A program made the translations under genes and the position numbers. This document shows, one piece after another, positions 1 to 9,554 of a DNA stretch of 64,000 bases. The notes below the pieces were generated by a model. That model saw only the letters and a list, made by a program, of their open reading frames with translations, was not told the DNA's origin and searched no databases. The DNA comes from Pseudomonas sp. Leaf48 (lineage in GTDB: Bacteria; Pseudomonadota; Gammaproteobacteria; Pseudomonadales; Pseudomonadaceae). Location: contig NZ_LMLH01000004.1 of assembly GCF_001421885.1 (NCBI RefSeq), positions 1 to 64,000 on the forward strand. Direction: 5' to 3'. The number at the start of each line of letters is the position of its first letter. The stretch's first letter is position 1.

Positions 1-46
1 AAGCCAGCGTGTAATCGCGCTGACTGCGCCTTTTCCCCGAATCCAT
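1..46 (-). CDS. Transposase OrfA-like protein, N-terminal 15 residues only
   Basis: The ATG at 46 is preceded by a good ribosome binding site (GGAGG, 7 nt away). The visible residues are MDSGKRRSQRDYTLA, which resemble the start of helix-turn-helix OrfA proteins of IS3/IS150-type elements that begin with a basic segment and then RDYTLAFK. Only 15 residues are visible, so whether the gene is intact cannot be judged. It is transcribed in the same direction as rpmB-rpmG but lies beyond their terminator. Confidence 0.45.
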   Translation of the reverse strand, partial: MDSGKRRSQRDYTLA

Positions 47-99
47 TGCTCCCTCCTGAAAATAGGTCAGAAGGTGTAAACCTTATTCAGGACGGGACA
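1..99 (-). mobile_element. Probable end of an IS3-type insertion sequence (truncated by window edge)
   Basis: The first 99 bases read on the minus strand as a terminal sequence (tgtcccgtcctgaataagg at the outer end), then a Shine-Dalgarno (CAGGAGG) and the first codons of a probable transposase. The outer end begins TG, as in IS3-family elements. The boundary is inferred to lie near base 99, immediately outside the rpmG terminator. The element continues out of the window, so the other end and the target duplication cannot be seen. The family assignment rests on recall of similar pseudomonad OrfA N-termini and is tentative. Confidence 0.45.
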
Positions 100-104
100 C
101 CCAA

Positions 105-141
105 CAAAAAAAGGCCCGTATCTCGCGATACGGGCCTTTTT
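105..141 (-). terminator. Intrinsic terminator of rpmB-rpmG
   Basis: A 12-bp stem (AAGGCCCGTATC paired with GATACGGGCCTT, loop TCGC) is flanked by A-rich sequence on the left and T-rich on the right. It can therefore end transcripts in both directions. It lies 20 nt beyond the rpmG stop. Confidence 0.85.
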
Positions 142-160
142 CGTAAGAGGGAAAAATCAA

Positions 161-316
161 TTACTTGATTTTGCCTTCTTTGTAGATCACGTGCTTGCGA
201 ACAACCGGATCAAATTTCTTGATCTCGATTTTGTCCGGAGTAGTACGCTTGTTCTTGTCGGTAGTGTAGAAGTGACCAGTACCGGCGCTCGAAATCAAAC
301 GAATCAATTCACGCAT
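161..316 (-). CDS. rpmG: 50S ribosomal protein L33
   Basis: The gene encodes a 51-residue basic protein beginning [19 protein letters not shown] and ending EGKIK. This is the usual length and sequence of bacterial L33, a large-subunit protein near the ribosomal E site. The conserved [12 protein letters not shown] segment is visible. The Cys-containing zinc motif found in some L33 paralogues is absent, so this is the zinc-independent form. It lies 11 nt downstream of rpmB on the same strand, giving the standard rpmB-rpmG operon, and is followed by an intrinsic terminator. Confidence 0.97.
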   Translation of the reverse strand: MRELIRLISSAGTGHFYTTDKNKRTTPDKIEIKKFDPVVRKHVIYKEGKIK

Positions 317-327
317 GATTAGCTCCC

Positions 328-561
328 TTAGATCTTGCCGGCTTTGCGGATTTCGGCCAGCACGACAGTGATGCCGCGCTTGTCGATGATACGCATGCCT
401 TTGGCAGATACGCGCAGACGCACGAAACGTTTCTCTTCTTCAACCCAGAAGCGGTGATGCTGCAGGTTCGGCAGGAAACGACGACGGGTTTTGTTGTTTG
501 CGTGGGAAATGTTATTCCCAGTCACCGGACCCTTACCGGTAACTTGACAGACTCTAGACAT
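328..561 (-). CDS. rpmB: 50S ribosomal protein L28
   Basis: The gene encodes a 77-residue basic protein starting [20 protein letters not shown], with the N-terminal VCQVTGK and [14 protein letters not shown] segments diagnostic of L28. It is a structural protein of the large ribosomal subunit and the first gene of the rpmB-rpmG operon. A promoter with -10 TATAAA and -35 TTGTTG lies about 150 nt upstream. The leader between them contains a small hairpin (585-603) that could be a structural or regulatory element. Confidence 0.97.
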   Translation of the reverse strand: MSRVCQVTGKGPVTGNNISHANNKTRRRFLPNLQHHRFWVEEEKRFVRLRVSAKGMRIIDKRGITVVLAEIRKAGKI

Positions 562-1008
562 GCCTCAGCCCTCTAAACCACATGCCCAACCCGGCATGGG
601 TTGGCCGCTTAATCTCTCAGTCATTTGGCGCCAGGCGCCGCGTTTCTTTAAGGGTCTTACCGGCTACACCTACAAACGAAGGAACCGGGCCCCTAGAAAA
701 GAGCGCTGCTTTATACCAGAAAGACTTGAGAGCAACAACATTCGGTGTGCGCACAACCCATAAAAAAGCCATTTTTTGCGCTACGAGCGCTTTGGACAAA
801 GGCTATCGTCGGTGGTGACCGCTCGTCGAAGAAAAATCGGCTACCCTGCCAAGTACGCTTTTTGCCCAGCAGTGGCTCAGCAAAACCGACCGTCCATAGT
901 CCCCTGAAAATGAATACGGGGATAGTCATTTTCAAAAGAGCCCACTAGGGTAAGCCTTTTCCAGACTGCACTTGCAGATGGGCCTTCGATCTGTAAAGGA
1001 ATCCGACC
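562..1008. other. 447-nt intergenic region between divergent rpmB and the substrate-binding protein gene
   Basis: It holds the rpmB promoter and about 140 nt of leader on the minus strand, including a 7-bp hairpin at 585-603 (CCAACCC/GGGTTGG). On the plus strand it holds the upstream region of the gene at 1009, with a 9-bp inverted repeat TGAAAATGA/TCATTTTCA at 905-934. I see no coding sequence in it. Short open frames on both strands have no ribosome binding site and no recognisable product. Confidence 0.7.
710..738 (-). promoter_or_regulatory. Sigma-70 promoter for rpmB-rpmG
   Basis: Read on the minus strand: -35 TTGTTG (738-733), exactly 17 nt, then -10 TATAAA (715-710). Both hexamers are close to consensus, and the spacing is ideal. 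The predicted start is near 703, leaving a leader of about 140 nt before rpmB. Confidence 0.7.
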
Positions 1009-2595
1009 ATGCGCCTCGCTGCCCTACCGTTGTTGTTTGCCCCTTTCCTGCTGAGTCCGCAGGCCATGGCGGCGGCCCTGAGTGTCTGCACCGAGGCAAG
1101 CCCGGAAGGGTTCGACGTCGTGCAGTACAACTCGCTGACCACCACCAACGCCTCGGCCGATGTGCTGATGAACCGCCTTGTGGACTTCGACACCGCCAGC
1201 GGCAAAGTGATAGCCAGCCTGGCTGAGAGCTGGGAAGTCAGCCCCGACGGCCTGGTCTACGTCTTCAAGCTGCACCCGCAGGTGAAATTCCACCGCACCG
1301 AATACTTCACTCCGAGCCGTGAACTGACGGCTGAGGACGTGATATTCAGCTTCGACCGCATGCTCGACCCGTCTCATCCGTGGCACAAAGTCGCTCAAAG
1401 CGGATTCCCCCACGCCCAATCAATGCAGTTGCCCGCACTGATCAAAAAAATCGACGCCCTCGACCCGCTGACTGTGCGCTTCACCCTCGACCACCCGGAT
1501 TCGACCTTCCTGGCGACCCTGAGCATGGGCTTCGCTTCGATTTACTCGGCCGAGTACGCCGACAAACTGATGAAGGCCGGTGCGCCCGAGAAGCTCAACA
1601 GCCAGCCCGTCGGTACCGGCCCGTTCATTTTCACGCGATTCCAGAAGGACGCCTCGGTTCGCTACAAGGCCAATGCCGACTACTTTGGCGGCAAGCCTTC
1701 GGTCGATCCACTGATCTTCGCCATCACGCCGGACGCGAACGTGCGCCTGCAGAAACTGCGTCGCAATGAGTGCCAGATCGCCCTGTCGCCCAAGCCTCTG
1801 GATGTCCAGGCCGCACAGCAGGAGCCGACGCTGAAAGTCGAAAAGACTGACGCGTTCATGACCGCATTCGTCGGCATCAATAGCCAGCATCCGCCGCTGG
1901 ACAAACCCGAAGTACGCCAGGCCATCAACCTCGCTTTCGATAAGGCCAACTACATCAAAGCCGTGTTCGAAGACACCGCCGAAGCGGCCAACGGTCCGTA
2001 TCCGCCCAACACCTGGAGCTATGCGAAAAACCTTCCGGGTTATCCACATGACATTGCAAAGGCCAAGGCATTGATGGCCAAGGCCGGGTTCAAAGAGGGT
2101 TTCCAGACCACCATCTGGACCCGCCCGTCCGGCAGTTTGCTCAACCCCAACCCCAGCCTCGGCGCCCAGTTGCTGCAGTCCGATCTCGCGCAAATCGGCA
2201 TACAGGCCGAAATTCGCGTGATCGAATGGGGCGAGCTGATCCGCCGCGCCAAGGCCGGTGAACATGACCTGCTGTTCATGGGTTGGGCCGGCGACAACGG
2301 CGATCCGGACAACTTCCTCACGCCGCAATTTTCCTGCGCCGCGGTGAAGTCCGGCACCAACTTCGCCCGCTACTGCAACCAGGACCTGGACAAGCTCATC
2401 AGCGCCGGCAAGACCACCGGCGAACAAGGGGTGCGCACCAAGCTCTATGAACAGGCCCAGGCGCAGATCCAGCAGCAGGCGTTGTGGCTGCCATTGGCTC
2501 ACCCGACGGCATTTGCCCTGACGCGCAAGGATATCGAGGGCTATGCGGTGAGCCCGTTCGGCAGGCAGGACTACTCGAAGGTCAGCATCAAATAA
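1009..2595 (+). CDS. Periplasmic peptide/nickel-type ABC transporter substrate-binding protein
   Basis: A 528-residue protein with an N-terminal signal peptide (about residues 1-22, ending QAMA/A) followed by a full-length SBP_bac_5 domain of the DppA/OppA/SapA family. Family hallmarks include the SWEVSPDGLVYVFKLHPQVKFH stretch (start of domain), SQPVGTGPF and the HDLLFMGWAGDNGDPDNF segment near the ligand site. It probably binds di- or oligopeptides in the periplasm. No permease or ATPase gene lies beside it, so it is an orphan receptor that must share a transporter encoded elsewhere. The start is preceded by an AAGGA ribosome binding site. The exact ligand cannot be read from sequence. Confidence 0.9.
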   Translation: MRLAALPLLFAPFLLSPQAMAAALSVCTEASPEGFDVVQYNSLTTTNASADVLMNRLVDFDTASGKVIASLAESWEVSPDGLVYVFKLHPQVKFHRTEYFTPSRELTAEDVIFSFDRMLDPSHPWHKVAQSGFPHAQSMQLPALIKKIDALDPLTVRFTLDHPDSTFLATLSMGFASIYSAEYADKLMKAGAPEKLNSQPVGTGPFIFTRFQKDASVRYKANADYFGGKPSVDPLIFAITPDANVRLQKLRRNECQIALSPKPLDVQAAQQEPTLKVEKTDAFMTAFVGINSQHPPLDKPEVRQAINLAFDKANYIKAVFEDTAEAANGPYPPNTWSYAKNLPGYPHDIAKAKALMAKAGFKEGFQTTIWTRPSGSLLNPNPSLGAQLLQSDLAQIGIQAEIRVIEWGELIRRAKAGEHDLLFMGWAGDNGDPDNFLTPQFSCAAVKSGTNFARYCNQDLDKLISAGKTTGEQGVRTKLYEQAQAQIQQQALWLPLAHPTAFALTRKDIEGYAVSPFGRQDYSKVSIK

Positions 2596-2613
2596 TCCGC
2601 TCCTGCACGCCCC

Positions 2614-2716
2614 CCTGTAGGAGCGAGCATGCTCGCGAAGAACGTCAATATGACGCGGGACGCCTGAAAGGCCGTGTTCTCTGATCGTTTTTCGCGAGCA
2701 TGCTCGCTCCTACAGG
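2614..2716. repeat. REP palindrome pair (type GTAGGAGCGAGCATGCTCGC)
   Basis: Two inverted copies of CCTGTAGGAGCGAGCATGCT, each itself containing the GAGCATGCTC palindrome, are separated by a unique spacer. It lies between two convergent genes, the usual location of pseudomonad REPINs. Confidence 0.9.
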
Positions 2717-2733
2717 AGGGCGTCAGCCCTCTC

Positions 2734-3408
2734 CTACATCCACCCATACTCCGCCATCGACAGCGGATCGCCATCGCCGATGATGAAGTGATCAAGCACC
2801 CGCACGTCGATCAATTCCAAGGCCTTTTGCAGGCGCTTGGTCAGCTCTCGGTCGGCCTGGCTTGGGTTGGGGTTACCCGACGGGTGGTTGTGGCACAGAA
2901 TCAGCGCTGCGGCGTTGTGGGCCAGCGCGCGCTTGACCACTTCCCGCGGATGCACGCTGGTGTTGTCGATCGAGCCGTGGAACATTTTCTCAAAGGTCAG
3001 CACTTGATGCCTGGAGTCGAGAAACAGGCAACCAAATACCTCATGGGGCTCGTGGCGCAGCAGCGACTTCAGGTATTCACGAACCGCCTGCGGGCTCTCC
3101 AGCGCCGTTTTTTCGCGCGCACGCTCAGCCAGATGGCGCCTGCTTATTTCTTGAGCGGCCTGCAGTTGGGCAAATTTCGCCGGCCCTAACCCCAGCTGCT
3201 TGCTAAATGTTTCCTGGTCCGCTTCAAGCAGCAAGCGCAGGCTGCCAAACTGACTCAACAAGTGTCGAGCCAGATCGACGGCGCTTTTACCGACTACGCC
3301 CGTGCGTAAAAATATCGCCAGTAACTCGGCGTCCGAAAGGCTTCCCGAGCCTTGTTCAAGCAACCTCTCCCGCGGCCGTTCCGCCGCCGGCCAATCGCGA
3401 ATACTCAT
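2734..3408 (-). CDS. radC: RadC family JAMM/MPN+ protein (UPF0758)
   Basis: A 224-residue protein with an N-terminal helix-hairpin-helix-like region (residues about 1-95) and a C-terminal JAMM metalloprotease-like domain. The metal-binding motif [14 protein letters not shown] (H173, H175, D186) and Glu in the preceding strand are intact. Despite its name, a role in recombinational repair is not established for the family. The start ATG has a strong GGGAGG ribosome binding site. It is divergent from coaBC, as is common in proteobacteria, and the 134-nt gap must carry both promoters. Confidence 0.93.
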   Translation of the reverse strand: MSIRDWPAAERPRERLLEQGSGSLSDAELLAIFLRTGVVGKSAVDLARHLLSQFGSLRLLLEADQETFSKQLGLGPAKFAQLQAAQEISRRHLAERAREKTALESPQAVREYLKSLLRHEPHEVFGCLFLDSRHQVLTFEKMFHGSIDNTSVHPREVVKRALAHNAAALILCHNHPSGNPNPSQADRELTKRLQKALELIDVRVLDHFIIGDGDPLSMAEYGWM

Positions 3409-3542
3409 AGCACCTCCCTGTCTGTGGGCGCCGCTGTTCCGTCGCGGTCGCTGTGATATCGTAGCCCATCTTTTTTGCGGGCGAATTCACCTGGGGAGGG
3501 GGTTTCGCCACGTATGTCACCAACGAATTGAAAGGCAGGCCT

Positions 3543-4751
3543 ATGCAGCGGCTGTATCGGAAACGCATTGTTCTGGGCGTCGGCGGCGGCATTGCTGCCT
3601 ACAAAAGCGCCGACCTGGTTCGCCGCCTGATCGACCAGGGCGCCGAAGTGCGCGTGGTCATGACCCGTGGCGGCGCCGAGTTCATCACCCCGCTGACCAT
3701 GCAGGCTTTGTCCGGCCACCCGGTTCACCTGGATCTGCTGGATCCGGCGGCAGAAGCGGCCATGGGGCACATCGAGCTGGCCAAATGGGCGGATCTGGTG
3801 CTGATCGCTCCGGCCACCGCAGACCTGATCGCCCGCTTGGCCCAAGGCATTGCCGACGATTTGCTGACCACCCTGGTGCTGGCCACCGACGCCGTGGTCG
3901 CCGTTGCCCCGGCAATGAACCAGGCCATGTGGCGCGACCCGGCCACCCAAGCCAACCTGCAACTCCTTGAAAGCCGTGGCCTGAAGACTTTCGGCCCGGC
4001 CTCCGGCAGCCAGGCCTGCGGCGACGTTGGCATGGGTCGCATGATGGAAGCCAACGATCTGGCCCAATGCGCGGCAGACTGCTTCCAGCGCCAGGCGTTG
4101 ACCGGCCGCCACGTGGTGATCACCGCTGGCCCGACTCAGGAAAACATCGATCCGGTGCGTTACATCACCAACCACAGCTCCGGAAAAATGGGCTTTGCCC
4201 TGGCCGAAGCGGCGGTGGAAGCTGGCGCCCGCGTCACCCTGATCAGTGGCCCCGTGCATCTGCCGACCCCGGACCGCGTTACGCGAATCGATGTCGTCAG
4301 TGCCCGCGACATGCTCGCCGCCTGCGAATCCGCGATCCCGTGCGATGTGTTCATCGCCTCTGCGGCGGTTGCGGACTACCGACCAGAGGTCGTTGCCCCG
4401 CAAAAACTTAAGAAAGATCCTACAAGCGGCGACGGCTTCGTTCTGCAAATGGTGCGCAACCCGGACATCCTGGCCACCATCGCGACCCGTCCCGACCCCC
4501 CGTTCAGTGTCGGTTTTGCCGCCGAAACCGAACACCTGCTCGATTACGCTGCCCGCAAGCTGAAAGACAAGAATCTCGATTTGATTGTCGCCAACGACGT
4601 CGCCAACCCGACCATTGGCTTCAACAGCGAAGAAAACGCATGCAGCGTGATCGACCGCGAGCTTCATACCACCGCTTTCGCCCAGACCAGCAAGAGCAAG
4701 ATTGCTCGCCAGCTGGTGACTTTTATCGCCGAACGTCTGAACCAGGTTTAA
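3543..4751 (+). CDS. coaBC: Bifunctional phosphopantothenoylcysteine decarboxylase/phosphopantothenate-cysteine ligase
   Basis: A 402-residue fusion enzyme that makes 4'-phosphopantetheine for coenzyme A. The N-terminal CoaC flavoprotein half (about 1-190) shows the Rossmann start [13 protein letters not shown] and the PAMNQAMW motif that holds FMN/substrate. The C-terminal CoaB half (about 191-402) shows the NHSSGKMG nucleotide/dimer motif and the KLKKD loop. The ATG at 3543 is preferred over an upstream TTG because AAAGGCAGG precedes it at the right distance and the protein then matches family length. dut follows after 5 nt. Confidence 0.96.
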   Translation: MQRLYRKRIVLGVGGGIAAYKSADLVRRLIDQGAEVRVVMTRGGAEFITPLTMQALSGHPVHLDLLDPAAEAAMGHIELAKWADLVLIAPATADLIARLAQGIADDLLTTLVLATDAVVAVAPAMNQAMWRDPATQANLQLLESRGLKTFGPASGSQACGDVGMGRMMEANDLAQCAADCFQRQALTGRHVVITAGPTQENIDPVRYITNHSSGKMGFALAEAAVEAGARVTLISGPVHLPTPDRVTRIDVVSARDMLAACESAIPCDVFIASAAVADYRPEVVAPQKLKKDPTSGDGFVLQMVRNPDILATIATRPDPPFSVGFAAETEHLLDYAARKLKDKNLDLIVANDVANPTIGFNSEENACSVIDRELHTTAFAQTSKSKIARQLVTFIAERLNQV

Positions 4752-4756
4752 TTTAC

Positions 4757-5212
4757 ATGCACGCTTTGCAAGCCAAGATCCTCGACCCCCGCATCGGTAC
4801 CGAATTCCCGCTGCCGCAGTACGCCACGCCAGGCTCCGCCGGCCTCGACCTGCGGGCCATGCTGGAGCAAGACATCGTGATCAAGCCGGGCGAGACCGTG
4901 TTGATTCCGACCGGCCTGTCGGTCTACATCGGCGACCCGAATCTCGCCGCACTGATCCTGCCGCGTTCGGGAATGGGCCATAAGCATGGCATCGTGCTGG
5001 GCAATCTGGTCGGCCTGATCGATTCCGATTACCAGGGCCCATTGATGGTTTCCTGCTGGAACCGCGGCCAGACCGACTTCACCATGACCGTCGGCGAGCG
5101 TCTGGCGCAATTGGTGCTGGTGCCGGTAGTGCAGGCGCATTTCGAGATGGTCGACGAGTTTGTCGAGACCGAGCGCGGAACTGGCGGATTCGGCCACACT
5201 GGCACCAAATAA
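4757..5212 (+). CDS. dut: Deoxyuridine 5'-triphosphate nucleotidohydrolase (dUTPase)
   Basis: A 151-residue trimeric dUTPase that hydrolyses dUTP to dUMP, keeping uracil out of DNA and feeding dTMP synthesis. The conserved motifs are all visible: [10 protein letters not shown] (motif 1), [10 protein letters not shown] (motif 2), GLIDSDYQG (motif 3), ERLAQLV (motif 4) and the C-terminal glycine-rich [10 protein letters not shown] that closes over the nucleotide. The start at 4757 lies 5 nt after the coaBC stop, so the two are co-transcribed. Confidence 0.97.
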   Translation: MHALQAKILDPRIGTEFPLPQYATPGSAGLDLRAMLEQDIVIKPGETVLIPTGLSVYIGDPNLAALILPRSGMGHKHGIVLGNLVGLIDSDYQGPLMVSCWNRGQTDFTMTVGERLAQLVLVPVVQAHFEMVDEFVETERGTGGFGHTGTK

Positions 5213-5224
5213 CCGGATACCCAT

Positions 5225-5302
5225 GTAGGAGTTGCCGAAGGCTGCGATCTTTTTATTTTGATTTTTCAAGATCAAAAGATCGCAGCCTTCGGCGGCTCCT
5301 AC
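5225..5302. repeat. REP-like inverted repeat (GCCGAAGGCTGCGATCTTTT type)
   Basis: Arms GAAGGCTGCGATCTTTT and AAAAGATCGCAGCCTTC are perfectly complementary over 17 bp and bordered by GTAGGAG/CTCCTAC. This is a different repeat family from the GAGCATGCTC elements nearby. It sits just after dut and could also help end the coaBC-dut transcript. Confidence 0.85.
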
Positions 5303-5481
5303 ACAAGATCCGAGACCGTCTGGAATCAAGGCATTGGCCGGCCAAAAAGCCGCTCGCGTCGCTGGCATGGCCTTTTCGCACCACGAACTCTCTGTGAAAA
5401 ACGCCGTCATACCCTTCAGTTTGAGCCTGCTGAGTGACCCGCAGGCAGGTCCAGCCAACTTCGAGATGGAGCATTCCACAG

Positions 5482-6879
5482 ATGAACACCCCGGCCAAAA
5501 TCGCCCCCAAGTTCCCCGACAGCATCTTCCGCGCCTACGACATTCGCGGCACCGTACCGGAATTCCTGAATGCCGAAACCGCATACTGGATCGGTCGCGC
5601 CGTCGGCTCCCAGAGCCTGGCCCAAGGCGAGCCGAACGTCTGCGTTGGCCGTGACGGGCGCCTGTCCGGCCCGGAGCTGGTCGAGCAATTGATCAGGGGC
5701 ATCGCCGACAGCGGCTGCCACGTCAGCGATGTCGGCCTGGTCCCGACTCCGGCGCTGTACTACGCCGCCAACGTACTGGCCGGCAAATCCGGTGTGATGC
5801 TCACCGGCAGCCACAACCCGTCGAACTACAACGGCTTCAAGATCGTCATAGCCGGCGACACCCTGGCCAACGAACAGATCCAGGCCCTGCACGATCGCCT
5901 CAAGACCAACAACCTGAGCAGCGGCCAAGGCAGCATCACTCAGGTCGAAATCCTCGACCGCTACACCACTGAAATCGTCCAGGACATCAAACTGGCCCGA
6001 CGCCTGAAAGTGGTCGTGGACTGTGGCAACGGCGCTGCCGGCGTGATCGCCCCGCAACTGATCGAAGCCCTGAACTGCGAAGTCATCCCGCTGTTCTGTG
6101 AAGTCGACGGCAACTTCCCCAACCATCACCCGGACCCGGGCAAGCCAGAAAACCTCGTAGACCTGATCGCCAAGGTCAAGGAAACCAACGCCGATATCGG
6201 CCTGGCCTTCGACGGTGACGGCGACCGTGTCGGCGTGGTGACCAACACCGGCAGTATCGTCTACCCGGACCGCCTGCTGATGCTGTTTGCCCGCGACGTA
6301 GTGGCGCGCAACCCGGGCGCCGAGATCATCTTCGACGTCAAATGCACCCGTCGCCTGATCCCGCTGATCAAGGAATACGGCGGCCGGTCGTTAATGTGGA
6401 AGACTGGTCATTCGTTGATCAAAAAGAAAATGAAACAATCCGGCGCCCTGCTGGCTGGCGAAATGAGCGGGCACATCTTCTTCAAGGAGCGCTGGTTCGG
6501 TTTCGACGACGGTATATACAGCGCCGCGCGCTTGCTGGAGATCCTCAGCAAGGAAAAATCCACGGCGGAAGAGCTGTTCGCGACCTTCCCGAACGATATT
6601 TCTACGCCGGAAATCAATATCCATGTGACCGAAGAGAGCAAATTCAGCATCATTGATGCATTGCACGACGCACAGTGGGGCCCAGGTGCCGACCTGACCA
6701 CCATTGACGGCGTGCGAGTTGACTACGCCAAAGGCTGGGGCCTGGTGCGCGCGTCCAACACCACTCCGGTGCTGGTGTTGCGCTTCGAGGCCGATGACGA
6801 GGCAGAACTGCAGCGCATCAAGGATGTGTTCCACGTCCAGTTGAAGCGTGTTGCGCCCGATCTCCAACTACCGTTCTGA
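5482..6879 (+). CDS. algC: Phosphomannomutase/phosphoglucomutase
   Basis: A 465-residue alpha-D-phosphohexomutase. It interconverts mannose/glucose 6- and 1-phosphates for alginate, lipopolysaccharide and rhamnolipid precursors. The catalytic phosphoserine motif TGSHNP (Ser110), the metal loop DGDGDR and the sugar-binding GEMSGH motif are intact, and the sequence closely follows P. aeruginosa AlgC. The ATG giving MNTPAKIAPK is chosen by homology. A longer upstream reading would add residues with no family counterpart. argB follows 17 nt downstream. Confidence 0.96.
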   Translation: MNTPAKIAPKFPDSIFRAYDIRGTVPEFLNAETAYWIGRAVGSQSLAQGEPNVCVGRDGRLSGPELVEQLIRGIADSGCHVSDVGLVPTPALYYAANVLAGKSGVMLTGSHNPSNYNGFKIVIAGDTLANEQIQALHDRLKTNNLSSGQGSITQVEILDRYTTEIVQDIKLARRLKVVVDCGNGAAGVIAPQLIEALNCEVIPLFCEVDGNFPNHHPDPGKPENLVDLIAKVKETNADIGLAFDGDGDRVGVVTNTGSIVYPDRLLMLFARDVVARNPGAEIIFDVKCTRRLIPLIKEYGGRSLMWKTGHSLIKKKMKQSGALLAGEMSGHIFFKERWFGFDDGIYSAARLLEILSKEKSTAEELFATFPNDISTPEINIHVTEESKFSIIDALHDAQWGPGADLTTIDGVRVDYAKGWGLVRASNTTPVLVLRFEADDEAELQRIKDVFHVQLKRVAPDLQLPF

Positions 6880-6896
6880 TTCACCCGGAGCCCTGA

Positions 6897-7802
<906 letters not shown>

Positions 7803-7817
7803 GCCGTAGCGAATACA

Positions 7818-7858
7818 AAAAGACCCCACTCAGCCTGGCTGAGCGGGGTCTTTTTTTG
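7818..7858 (+). terminator. Intrinsic terminator after argB
   Basis: The stem AAAGACCCCACTCAG / CTGAGCGGGGTCTTT with a short loop is followed by seven T residues, 16 nt beyond the argB stop. The left side is A-rich, so it may work in both directions. Confidence 0.9.
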
Positions 7859-7867
7859 CCGCAGATC

Positions 7868-7972
7868 CCTGTAGGAGCGAGCATGCTCGCGAAAAACTTC
7901 AACGATAACGCGGGGCACCTGACGGAAAGTGGCGCCCTGACGCCCATCGCGAGCATGCTCGCTCCTACAGGG
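7868..7972. repeat. REP palindrome pair (GTAGGAGCGAGCATGCTCGC type)
   Basis: Inverted copies of CCTGTAGGAGCGAGCATGCT flank a unique spacer. It is the same subtype as the element at 2614-2716 and lies between the convergent argB and pyrE genes. Confidence 0.9.
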
Positions 7973-7980
7973 TCGGTGTA

Positions 7981-8625
7981 TCAGACGCCGAACTGGGCCC
8001 GATAGGCTTCTACGGCCGGCAGATGCTGCTTGAGCTGCGGATCGTCGGCGAGGAACTCCAGCACCTGGTTCAGCGAAACAATGCTGATCACCGGAATACC
8101 GAAGTCACGCTCCACTTCCTGGATCGCCGACAACTCGCCGTTACCGCGCTCCTGGCGGTTCAGGGCGATCAACACGCCAGCCGCTTTGGCGCCGTCCTGG
8201 GAAGCGATGATCTGCATCACTTCACGGATCGCGGTGCCAGCCGTGATGACGTCATCGATGATCAGCACTTCACCGGTCAACGGAGCGCCGACCAGGCTGC
8301 CGCCCTCGCCGTGGGCCTTGGCTTCCTTGCGGTTGAAGCACCATGGCAGGTCACGGTTGTGATGCTCGGCCAGGGCCACAGCAGTAGTCGCCGCCAAAGG
8401 AATGCCTTTGTACGCCGGGCCGAACAGCACGTCGAAGGCAATCCCGCTCTCGGCAATGGCTGCAGCATAGAAACGACCCAGCTGGGCCAGGGCCGAACCT
8501 GAGTTGAACAGACCGGCATTGAAGAAGTAAGGACTGGTGCGCCCGGACTTCAGGGTGAACTCACCGAAGCGCAAAACCCCGCGATCGATGGCAAAACGAA
8601 TGAAATCGCGCTGATACGCTTGCAT
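7981..8625 (-). CDS. pyrE: Orotate phosphoribosyltransferase
   Basis: A 214-residue enzyme that joins orotate to PRPP to give OMP in pyrimidine synthesis. The PRPP-binding motif [13 protein letters not shown] (about residues 121-133) and the flexible catalytic loop [12 protein letters not shown] are intact. The ATG giving [16 protein letters not shown] matches the family. An in-frame earlier start would add only four residues. It is divergent from crc across an 80-bp gap. Confidence 0.96.
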   Translation of the reverse strand: MQAYQRDFIRFAIDRGVLRFGEFTLKSGRTSPYFFNAGLFNSGSALAQLGRFYAAAIAESGIAFDVLFGPAYKGIPLAATTAVALAEHHNRDLPWCFNRKEAKAHGEGGSLVGAPLTGEVLIIDDVITAGTAIREVMQIIASQDGAKAAGVLIALNRQERGNGELSAIQEVERDFGIPVISIVSLNQVLEFLADDPQLKQHLPAVEAYRAQFGV

Positions 8626-8668
8626 GAAAAACCCCAAATACCACGGATTTAGCTAATTAGCTTGACGC

Positions 8669-8683
8669 CGTGTATCATACACG
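8669..8683. promoter_or_regulatory. 15-bp perfect palindrome between pyrE and crc
   Basis: CGTGTAT-C-ATACACG sits in the 80-bp divergent intergenic region. The core TATCAT/TATGAT resembles a -10 box on either strand, so the palindrome may be overlapping divergent promoters rather than an operator. TTGACG at 8663-8668 is a possible -35 for crc. Confidence 0.4.
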
Positions 8684-8705
8684 CACGCGATTTTTGGGGC
8701 CATTT

Positions 8706-9485
8706 ATGCGGATCATCAGTGTGAACGTCAATGGTATTCAGGCGGCAGTCGAGCGAGGTTTGCTCAGTTGGCTGCAGGCACAGAATGCTGACGTCATCTG
8801 CCTGCAGGACACCCGCGCCTCTGCCTTTGAACTGGACGATCCAGCCTTCCAACTGGATGGATACTTCCTTTATGCCTGCGATGCCGAAGTCCCTGCCCAA
8901 GGTGGCGTGGCTTTGTATTCGCGGCTGCAACCGAAGGCTGTCATCAGCGGTCTCGGTTTCGAGACGGCCGACCGCTACGGGCGCTACCTGCAAGCCGATT
9001 TCGACAAGGTCAGCATCGCGACCTTGCTGCTCCCTTCGGGGCAGAACGGCGATGAAGACTTGAACCAGAAGTTCAAGCTAATGGACGATTTCGCCCGTTA
9101 TCTGGATAAACAGCGACGCAAACGTCGCGAGTACATTTATTGTGGCTCGCTATACGTGGCGCAACAGAAGCTGGATATCAAGAACTGGCGCGACAGCCAG
9201 CAATCCCCGGGTTTCCTGGCACCTGAACGTGCCTGGATGGACGAGATTGTCGGCAACATGGGTTATGTCGACGCCCTGCGCGAAGTCAGTCGTGAAGGCG
9301 ACCAGTACAGCTGGTGGCCGGACAACGAACAGGCCGAAATGCTCAACCTCGGCTGGCGTTTCGACTATCAGCTGCTGACCCCTGGCCTGCGCCGCTTTGT
9401 ACGCAGTGCACGCCTGCCACGTCAGCCGCGGTTCTCGCAGCACGCGCCGCTGATCGTGGACTACGACTGGACGCTGACTATCTGA
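8706..9485 (+). CDS. crc: Catabolite repression control protein Crc
   Basis: A 259-residue protein of the exonuclease III/endonuclease-phosphatase fold, identical in length to Pseudomonas Crc. In pseudomonads Crc works with Hfq to hold target mRNAs (CA motifs) silent when preferred carbon sources are present, and is antagonised by CrcZ-type sRNAs. The N-terminus MRIISVNVNGIQAAVERG and C-terminus SQHAPLIVDYDW are typical. Crc proteins are not thought to have nuclease activity. It is a single-gene unit ending in a terminator. Confidence 0.96.
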   Translation: MRIISVNVNGIQAAVERGLLSWLQAQNADVICLQDTRASAFELDDPAFQLDGYFLYACDAEVPAQGGVALYSRLQPKAVISGLGFETADRYGRYLQADFDKVSIATLLLPSGQNGDEDLNQKFKLMDDFARYLDKQRRKRREYIYCGSLYVAQQKLDIKNWRDSQQSPGFLAPERAWMDEIVGNMGYVDALREVSREGDQYSWWPDNEQAEMLNLGWRFDYQLLTPGLRRFVRSARLPRQPRFSQHAPLIVDYDWTLTI

Positions 9486-9498
9486 GGCGTCGGATCAA

Positions 9499-9537
9499 TA
9501 AAAATGCCCGTATCGCAAGATACGGGCATTTTTTATG
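9499..9537 (+). terminator. Intrinsic terminator after crc (bidirectional)
   Basis: The stem AAATGCCCGTATC / GATACGGGCATTT is flanked by A-rich and T-rich tracts, 15 nt past the crc stop and 18 nt before the end of convergent gltS. The inner stem is nearly the same as that of the rpmG terminator at 105-141. Confidence 0.9.
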
Positions 9538-9554
9538 GCTCAACCAGGCTGAAC

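Noticed and set aside
3528..3542. TTG start for coaBC giving five more residues
   Set aside because: No ribosome binding site before it; the ATG at 3543 has one and gives the family length.
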